Assembly: GCA_963649365.1 (NCBI GenBank)
Contig: CAVJHQ010000005.1
Coordinates: 1-46,832 of the forward strand
DNA: 46,832 nt
From: Paratractidigestivibacter sp963649365
GTDB lineage: Bacteria; Actinomycetota; Coriobacteriia; Coriobacteriales; Atopobiaceae
Direction: 5' to 3'
Positions 41,743 through 46,832 of this stretch are shown one piece after another (the first letter of the stretch is position 1; each line of letters opens with the position of its first letter). A model generated the notes under the pieces. It did not search any database. It was not told the DNA's origin and was given only the letters and a program-made list of their open reading frames with translations. Made by a program: the position numbers and the translations under genes.

Positions 41743-41884
41743 CGAGATTCTGCGTGGCCTGGAGCGGAATTCGAGCCGGACTCGATGTGTTCGGCCGGCG
41801 TTCTCCTTTTTGTCGGCCGGTAAATGCCCAGTTGAGTGCGGCCTGATGCTGTATCAAATCTGCAAGAAAGCACGCAGAATCTCG
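41743..41884. repeat. 142-bp segment bounded by 14-bp inverted repeats
   Basis: CGAGATTCTGCGTG (41743-41756) and CACGCAGAATCTCG (41871-41884) are exact reverse complements. The interior is AT-richer than the region and contains two TCGGCCGG boxes around 41791-41819. It lies in the 290-bp gap between the ABC permease and the pheST leader, which otherwise holds nothing recognisable. It may be a small MITE-like element or a hairpin terminator remnant. Confidence 0.45.
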
Positions 41885-41959
41885 TTTTCTTGATCGCCGC
41901 TTCGGGCCAGGCCTCGGCGGACAGGAGCATTTGCGTGCCCGCTGTGCTATTATTACTCC

Positions 41960-42245
41960 TCAGGCAATGACGGAGAGGTTCGGGCCGTCGCGTCGCCAGC
42001 GGATAAGAGATGGGGCCCACCGGCTGAGAGGCCCCTCCAAGGCTGACGCCCGAAGTTCACTCCACCAGCCGCGACCTTAACGGCAGCGGGCATGTGCGCC
42101 CAAAGCTCAGTAGGGGAGCCGTCCGCCCCACGGCACGGGGCAAGCGAGTGGGCGCTCGTGGGAGAAAACACCTGCGTCAATCAAGGTGGTACCGCGGTAA
42201 TTCTTGCCGTCCTTGGGCTCATGTCCGAGGGCGGCTTTTGTTTTG
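41960..42245 (+). promoter_or_regulatory. T-box leader (tRNA-Phe sensing) of pheST
   Basis: The canonical T-box GGTGGTACCGCGG is at 42185-42197. It is followed by a terminator: GCCGTCCTTGG (42206-42216) pairs with CCGAGGGCGGC (42225-42235), then TTTTGTTTTGG. Stem I begins near AATGACGGAGAG (41966 onward). The specifier loop has GAAGTTCAC at 42052-42060, giving the Phe codon TTC at 42056-42058, consistent with the downstream pheS/pheT. Uncharged tRNA-Phe would stabilise the antiterminator and allow transcription. Confidence 0.95.
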
Positions 42246-42261
42246 GAAAGGGGAACGCGCA

Positions 42262-43329
42262 ATGTCGATGTCCGATGACCTCAAGGCTATTGAGGCGCAA
42301 GTCAAGGAGGGGCTGGCCAACGCGGAGAGCATGGACGCCCTCGAGGCCCTTCGCGTGGGCGTGCTCGGCCGCAAGGGCAGCCTGACCGCCATCATGCACA
42401 CCATGGGCAAGGTTCCGCCCGAGGAGCGCCCGGCCATGGGCCAGCTCGCCAATACCGTCCGCGCAAACGTCGACATGGCCATCAAGACCCGCAAGGAGGA
42501 GCTCGGCCGTGCCCTCATGGCCAAGCGCATGGAGGCCGACGCCGTCGACGTCACCCTTCCCGGCCGTCAGCTCTCGCTGGGCACCCAGCACCTCATCTCC
42601 CAGATCCGGGAGGAGATCGAGGACATCTTCGCCGGCCTCGGCTACACCGTCGAGGACGGTCCCTACATCGAGACCACTTATTACAACTTCACCGCGCTGA
42701 ACGCGCCTGAGGACCACCCCAGCCGCTCGGCCAAGGACACCTTCTATGTTGTGGACAACCAGCCTGAGGGCAAGGAGGTCCACGTCCAGGGCGAGTCCGA
42801 CATCCTTCTGCGTACCCAGACCTCCGGCGTCCAGGCCCACGTCATGGAGGCCAAGGAGCCCCCGATCTACATGATCTGCCCGGGCACGGTCTTCCGCCCC
42901 GACACGGCCGACGCCAACCACCTGCCGCAGTTCACGCAGGTAGAGGGCCTTGTCGTGGACGAGGGCATCACCTTCGGCGACCTCAAGGGCACGCTCGACT
43001 ACTTCACCCGCGAGATCTTCGGCAAGGACCGCGCCACGCGCTACCGCCCGCACTTCTTCCCGTTCACCGAGCCTTCCTGCGAGGTCGACGTCTCGTGCGG
43101 CGTCTGCCATGGCAAGGGCTGCCGCTTCTGCAAGAACACCGGCTGGCTCGAGATCCTGGGCTGCGGCATGGTCGACCCCAACGTCTTCGTCAACTGCGGC
43201 ATCGACCCCGAGAAGTACACCGGCTTCGCGTTCGGCATCGGCGTCGAGCGCGTGGCGGCGCTGCGCTACGACCTGCCGGACCTGCGCATGCTCATGACCG
43301 GCGACATGAGGTTCCTCAAGCAGTTTTAG
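42262..43329 (+). CDS. pheS: Phenylalanine--tRNA ligase alpha subunit
   Basis: The product is 355 aa. It is the catalytic subunit of the alpha2-beta2 class II synthetase that charges tRNA-Phe. The N-terminal coiled coil spans about residues 1-90. Motif 2 lies around ILLRTQTSGVQAHVM and ICPGTVFRPDTADANHLPQF, and motif 3 is FAFGIGVERVAALRY. SCGVCHGKGCRFCKNTGW adds a Cys-rich loop (C-x2-C-x4-C-x2-C) seen in some PheS proteins, possibly zinc-binding. The start follows GGAAAGGGGAACG and it is controlled by the T-box upstream. pheT follows after 46 bp. Confidence 0.97.
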   Translation: MSMSDDLKAIEAQVKEGLANAESMDALEALRVGVLGRKGSLTAIMHTMGKVPPEERPAMGQLANTVRANVDMAIKTRKEELGRALMAKRMEADAVDVTLPGRQLSLGTQHLISQIREEIEDIFAGLGYTVEDGPYIETTYYNFTALNAPEDHPSRSAKDTFYVVDNQPEGKEVHVQGESDILLRTQTSGVQAHVMEAKEPPIYMICPGTVFRPDTADANHLPQFTQVEGLVVDEGITFGDLKGTLDYFTREIFGKDRATRYRPHFFPFTEPSCEVDVSCGVCHGKGCRFCKNTGWLEILGCGMVDPNVFVNCGIDPEKYTGFAFGIGVERVAALRYDLPDLRMLMTGDMRFLKQF

Positions 43330-43375
43330 TTGAACCTGCGACTTCAGACCTCAGCATCAAGAAAGGAGCGCTTGA

Positions 43376-45835
43376 ATGCGCATCTCATATGAATGGCTCA
43401 AGACCATGGTCGACGTGCCGGAGAACCCCTCCGAGCTCGTCGACGAGTTCATCCGCACGGGCACCGAGGTCGAGGCGGTCGAGCGCGTGGGCGCCGACCT
43501 CGACCACGTCGTCACGGCCAAGGTCCTCGAGAAGACCCCGCACCCCGACTCCGACCACATGTACGTCTGCAAGGTCGACGTGGGCGAGAAGAACCTCGGG
43601 CCCGACGGCAAGCCCGAGCCCCTGCAGATCGTCTGCGGCGCCCAGAACTTCAACGCCGGCGACCACATCGTCACGGCCATGATCGGCGCGGTCCTGCCCG
43701 GCGACGTCAAGATCAAGAAGTCCAAGCTCCGCGGCGTGCAGTCCTGCGGCATGAACTGCTCTGAGCGCGAGCTCGGCCTCGGCGGCGACCACTCCGGCAT
43801 CATGATCCTGCCCGAGGACGCTCCGATCGGCATGGACTTCACCGACTACATGGGCATGTCCGACACCGTGATCGACTGTGAGATCACCCCGAACCGCCCG
43901 GACTGCCTCTCGATGACCGGCATGGCCGTCGAGGTGTCCGCCATGCTCGACGAGGACACTCACATCGAGCTCCCGAAGGTCCAGAAGGAGCAGGGCCCCG
44001 ACGCCCACGACCTCGTCGACGTGACCATCGACGACCCCGAGCTCTGCCAGCGCTACTGCGCCCGCGTCGTGCGCAACGTGAAGATCGGGCCGTCCCCCGA
44101 GTGGCTCGCCCGCCGCGTCGTCGCCGCCGGCAGCCGCCCCATCAACAACGTCGTCGACGTCACCAACTACGTGATGTTCCTCACGGGCCAGCCCCTGCAC
44201 GCCTTTGACCTCGGTAAGCTCTCCGAGCGCGACGGCCTGCGCCACATCGTCGTGCGCGCCGCGGCCGAGGGCGAGAAGCTCGAGACCCTCGACGGCGTCG
44301 AGCGCACCCTCACCCCGGACATGGCCGTCATCACCGACGACGGAAAGACCCCTGTCGCGCTCGCCGGCGTCATGGGCGGCATGAACTCCGAGATCGACGA
44401 GAACACCGTGGACGTCCTCCTCGAGTCCGCGACCTTCTCCTCCGGCCACATCTCTCGCACGAGCCGCAACCTCGACCTCATGAGCGAGGCCTCCATCCGC
44501 TACGAGCGCCAGGTCGACGGCGCCAACTGCGCCAACGTCGCCGAGATCGCGGCGGCGCTGTTCGAGGAGTGCTGCGGCGCCGAGGTCTGCCCGGGCACGG
44601 TCGACGCCTACCCGGTCGTCGTGCCCGCGCCCGTCGTTGACTTCCGCCCGGCCCGCGCCCGCCTGCTCTGCGGCGCCGACATCCCCGAGGACTTCATGGT
44701 CTCCCGCCTCACGCGCCTGGGCTGCGCGGTCGAGGCCGGCGAGGAAGGCCACCTCGCGGTGACCGCCCCCACCAACCGTCCCGACCTTACCCGCGAGTGC
44801 GACCTCATCGAGGAGATCTGCCGCCTGTGGGGCGAGGGCGACATCACCCCGACGCTCCCTGCTGCGAAGAACCACGCTGGCGGCCTCACCGTCGAGCAGC
44901 GCCGCGTGCGCCTCATCGGCCAGACGCTGCGCTCCTGCGGCCTCTCCGAGACGAGCACCTACTGCTTCGCCGACCCCAACGACCTCGCCAAGCTCGGCAT
45001 CACCGAGGACGGCCGCGGCATCCCGGTCAAGATCATCAACCCGCTCGTGGCCGATCAGTCCGAGATGCGCCGCTCCATGCTCCCCGGTCTTGTGCGCTCC
45101 GTGGCCTACAACCTCGACCACGGCGTGACCAACGTCGCGCTCTACGAGATCGGCCGCGTCTTCTACGGACACGAGTCGAAGTCGCAGCCCGAGGAGCCCA
45201 CCTTCGTCGCGGGCGTCCTGGCCGGCAAGCGCGCCGACGACGCGTGGAACCAGAAGTGGGCCGATTACGACTTCTTCGACGCCAAGGGCGTGGTCGAGCA
45301 GCTTCTCGACTCCCTGCGCATGACCAAGGTCCGTTTCAAGGTGGCCGACCCCGAGCGCTATCCGTGGCTCCAGCCCGGCCAGGCCGCCGAGATCCTCGTC
45401 CAGAGCCAGTCCGTGGGCTGGGTCGGCAACATCCACCCCGCCAACCTGCAGAAGGTCGGCGTCGACGTGCCGGTCGTCGCCTTCGAGCTCTCCGTCGAGC
45501 ACCTGCTTCGCCTCGCCAAGAACGAGCTGCCCTACGAGGACATCCCGACGCTTCCCGGCGTGACGCATGACCTCGCGCTCGTCGTCGACGAGTCCGTCAC
45601 CTACGAGACCCTCGTCCAGCGCATCTCCAGCGCCGGCGGCAAGCTGCTCGCCGACGTCCGCCTCTTCGACGTCTACCGCGACCCCGTGCGCGTCGGCAAG
45701 GGCAAGAAGTCCATGGCCTTCTCGCTCACGTACCGCGCGGCCGACCGCACCCTCACCTCCGAGGAGGTCGAGAAGGCGCACGAGAAGCTCGTGAACAAGG
45801 TCCTCCGCGCCGTCGGTGGCGAGGTTCGCAGCTAG
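43376..45835 (+). CDS. pheT: Phenylalanine--tRNA ligase beta subunit
   Basis: The product is 819 aa, normal size. An N-terminal OB-fold tRNA-binding domain (EMAP-like, about residues 40-150) contains KVLEKTPHPDSDHMYVCKVD and KIKKSKLRGVQSCGMNCSE. The B3/4 editing domain follows (SRPINNVVDVTNYVMFLTGQ (split), PLHAFDLGKL), then the B5 domain, the catalytic-like core (NPLVADQSEMRRSMLPGLVR) and the C-terminal FDX-ACB domain (LPGVTHDLALVVDESVTYE onward). It pairs with PheS, and is preceded by AAAGGAGCG. A terminator follows at 45889. Confidence 0.97.
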   Translation: MRISYEWLKTMVDVPENPSELVDEFIRTGTEVEAVERVGADLDHVVTAKVLEKTPHPDSDHMYVCKVDVGEKNLGPDGKPEPLQIVCGAQNFNAGDHIVTAMIGAVLPGDVKIKKSKLRGVQSCGMNCSERELGLGGDHSGIMILPEDAPIGMDFTDYMGMSDTVIDCEITPNRPDCLSMTGMAVEVSAMLDEDTHIELPKVQKEQGPDAHDLVDVTIDDPELCQRYCARVVRNVKIGPSPEWLARRVVAAGSRPINNVVDVTNYVMFLTGQPLHAFDLGKLSERDGLRHIVVRAAAEGEKLETLDGVERTLTPDMAVITDDGKTPVALAGVMGGMNSEIDENTVDVLLESATFSSGHISRTSRNLDLMSEASIRYERQVDGANCANVAEIAAALFEECCGAEVCPGTVDAYPVVVPAPVVDFRPARARLLCGADIPEDFMVSRLTRLGCAVEAGEEGHLAVTAPTNRPDLTRECDLIEEICRLWGEGDITPTLPAAKNHAGGLTVEQRRVRLIGQTLRSCGLSETSTYCFADPNDLAKLGITEDGRGIPVKIINPLVADQSEMRRSMLPGLVRSVAYNLDHGVTNVALYEIGRVFYGHESKSQPEEPTFVAGVLAGKRADDAWNQKWADYDFFDAKGVVEQLLDSLRMTKVRFKVADPERYPWLQPGQAAEILVQSQSVGWVGNIHPANLQKVGVDVPVVAFELSVEHLLRLAKNELPYEDIPTLPGVTHDLALVVDESVTYETLVQRISSAGGKLLADVRLFDVYRDPVRVGKGKKSMAFSLTYRAADRTLTSEEVEKAHEKLVNKVLRAVGGEVRS

Positions 45836-45888
45836 TCTCTGTGATTCGCTTTTCTCTATAAGAGCGATCGAGCAATCGACCCGTATTT

Positions 45889-45925
45889 CGGCCAGGCATC
45901 CAAGCGGGTGCCTGGCCGCTTCTTT
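45889..45925 (+). terminator. Intrinsic terminator after pheT
   Basis: CGGCCAGGCA (45889-45898) pairs perfectly with TGCCTGGCCG (45909-45918), followed by CTTCTTTG. Confidence 0.88.
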
Positions 45926-45963
45926 GCGCGACAATAGCGCCTGATATAGAGAGAGGAGCGCGC

Positions 45964-46647
45964 ATGCCCAGCTGGAACATCCATATCGCTCACGTGGAGC
46001 GCCTGCTCGCCGAGGAGGGCGCGACGGGCCTCGGCGTTCGGGACGTCGACGCGTTCCTTCTGGGGAACCTTGTGCCCGACATATATGTCGGCTACATGGT
46101 CCCCGATGCGACGACGCGCATCGACTACAAGCTCACGCACCTTACCTTGCGAAACCATATCCCCGTGCCCCGCTGCGACGAGTTCTGGGACTTCTACTGC
46201 GTCAATCCTCGAGGTTACGGTGCCGCTTGCGTGACCGACCTGGTCAAAGGCGCTTGGTGCCATTTGGTCTGCGACCACGTCTACAACAGCCATACGCGCG
46301 ATTGGCTCGCGCGGGTCGGCATGAGGCCGGGCGAGGAGGCGCGAATCGCCAAGCAGGCGGACTTCGCCGATTTCGGGCGGACGCTCGGCATATCCATGAG
46401 CGTTCAGGTGAGCGATGCCGTGCTCGCGCAGTGTGAGGCCTTCCCTCAGTACCGCGTCGCCGAGACGGACGCAATCGCGGCGGCACGGGTGGCCCAGGGC
46501 ATCGTCGAGGAGAATACGACGAACCATTTAGATGGGACCCCGGACTACCGCCTGCTCACCGCCGATTTCTTCGAGGCGGCGCGGCAAGAAGCCCATGCAA
46601 CCATGGTCGAGGGGCTCCATAAGCTGGCTGAAGCGGAGAAGGCGTGA
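45964..46647 (+). CDS. Zinc-dependent phospholipase C-like domain protein
   Basis: The product is 227 aa. The start PSWNIHIAHVERLLAEEG and the pattern FLLGNLVPDIYVGY ... HLTLRNH ... GAWCHLVCDHVYNSHTRDW match the helical, metal-binding fold of the zinc-dependent phospholipase C (PLC/P1-nuclease-like) superfamily. His and Asp residues in these segments are likely ligands. No signal peptide is visible, unlike secreted bacterial PLC toxins, so it is probably a cytosolic phosphoesterase of unknown substrate. A good GAGAGAGGAGCG ribosome binding site precedes the ATG. It is a single-gene unit after pheST. Confidence 0.75.
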   Translation: MPSWNIHIAHVERLLAEEGATGLGVRDVDAFLLGNLVPDIYVGYMVPDATTRIDYKLTHLTLRNHIPVPRCDEFWDFYCVNPRGYGAACVTDLVKGAWCHLVCDHVYNSHTRDWLARVGMRPGEEARIAKQADFADFGRTLGISMSVQVSDAVLAQCEAFPQYRVAETDAIAAARVAQGIVEENTTNHLDGTPDYRLLTADFFEAARQEAHATMVEGLHKLAEAEKA

Positions 46648-46778
46648 CATTGCGGCCAGTGGTAGGGAACCGTGCGCAAGCGGATGTTAGTACTGCTCAG
46701 AAGCGCCTAAATATGAAGGAAATGTGAATGGACGAAATAGGCTAGACACACTCTGGTTACGAGCGTAAATTGTTTGTT

Positions 46779-46832
46779 CGCGCGGCGCACCAGCCGAGCG
46801 GGAAACCGCAGGTCAGCCGCGCGGAGGACCTT
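46779..46832 (+). ncRNA. Structured leader at the window end, downstream gene not included
   Basis: CGCGCGGC (46779-46786) pairs with GCCGCGCG (46816-46823). Inside, GCGG-GAAA-CCGC (46798-46809) forms a GNRA-capped hairpin, leaving asymmetric internal loops. Upstream of it is an AT-rich promoter-like stretch (46726-46778). The ACCGCAGGT string is reminiscent of ribosomal protein L10 leaders, but the element is truncated by the window edge and its class cannot be settled. The preceding 46648-46725 holds nothing recognisable. Confidence 0.4.

Noticed and set aside
41976..41982. TTC at 41979 region as the T-box specifier codon
   Set aside because: It lies too near the 5' base of Stem I; the TTC at 42056-42058, following GAAG and preceding A, is in the expected specifier-loop position.
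41718..42020. 100-codon minus-strand frame before pheS
   Set aside because: It overlaps the T-box leader and the inverted-repeat element and has no similarity to known proteins.
43385..45934. 849-codon minus-strand frame opposite pheT
   Set aside because: Antisense shadow of pheT, with no domain and a repetitive Val/Asp/Gly/Leu composition.

Overview
The window looks like chromosomal DNA of a gut Coriobacteriia species, most likely Collinsella or a close relative. The reasons are very high GC with strong GC3 bias, actinobacterial-type enzymes, a T-box leader, and many Firmicute-like PTS sugar genes. The taxon is inferred from gene content only. No rRNA, tRNA, CRISPR array, insertion sequence or complete prophage was found.

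Layout. 1-442: 3' end of a small secreted protein cut by the window edge. 605-3891: tight operon of an esterase with a basic Ala/Pro/Lys tail, an ATP-grasp enzyme, a GNAT acetyltransferase and a PPOX-type flavoprotein. 3899-4203: eight-unit head-to-head repeat array. 4218-5736 (minus): cysE and cysK, behind a tandem operator-like repeat. 5953-7690 (minus): Pth2-type peptidyl-tRNA hydrolase and a CDF metal transporter. 8153-8644: solitary prepilin peptidase. 8780-10382: metF and a free-standing MetH activation domain. 10426-11113: Phd/RelE-type toxin-antitoxin pair with a perfect operator palindrome.

11203-25458 is a sugar island. On the minus strand are a lactose/cellobiose-type EIIA, galK, galT and a 44-residue relic of a GH1 glycosidase. 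Divergent from these are a DeoR-type (LacR-like) repressor, lacA, lacB and a LacX-like epimerase. Next comes a LicR/MtlR-type PRD activator (minus), divergent from an HPr-like protein, EIIB, EIIC and EIIA of the Lac/Cel family, a GH1 6-phospho-glycosidase whose acid/base Glu is replaced by Gln, and a beta-glucoside EIIBC. Together they import and phosphorylate beta-glycosides, hydrolyse the 6-phosphates, and feed galactose into the Leloir (galK/galT) and tagatose-6-P (lacAB) routes. lacC, lacD and galE are not in the window.

25616-26403: a DUF3800 gene with a structured leader (terminator hairpin plus a helix that would hide the ribosome binding site). 26736-29267: B12-dependent methionine synthase without its reactivation domain, which is the separate gene at 9666. 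29264-31764 (minus): a monoacylglycerol-lipase-like hydrolase translationally coupled to glycerol kinase. 31971-32222: small four-cysteine protein. 32284-32546: second copy of the head-to-head repeat array. 32667-34214 (minus): M32 carboxypeptidase. 34464-38823: ROK glucokinase, fructose-type EIIA, two Cof-type HAD phosphatases and a GntR/HutC regulator. 38988-41667: polar amino-acid ABC system with an extended ATPase and a substrate-binding/permease fusion whose lobes are in swapped order. 41960-45835: Phe T-box, pheS, pheT. 45964-46647: zinc-dependent phospholipase C-like protein. The last ~55 bases form a structured leader of a gene beyond the edge.

The strongest unusual signals are the two head-to-head 25-bp repeat arrays with a 41-bp period, each lying between convergent genes; the DUF3800 leader; and the Glu-to-Gln GH1 enzyme.
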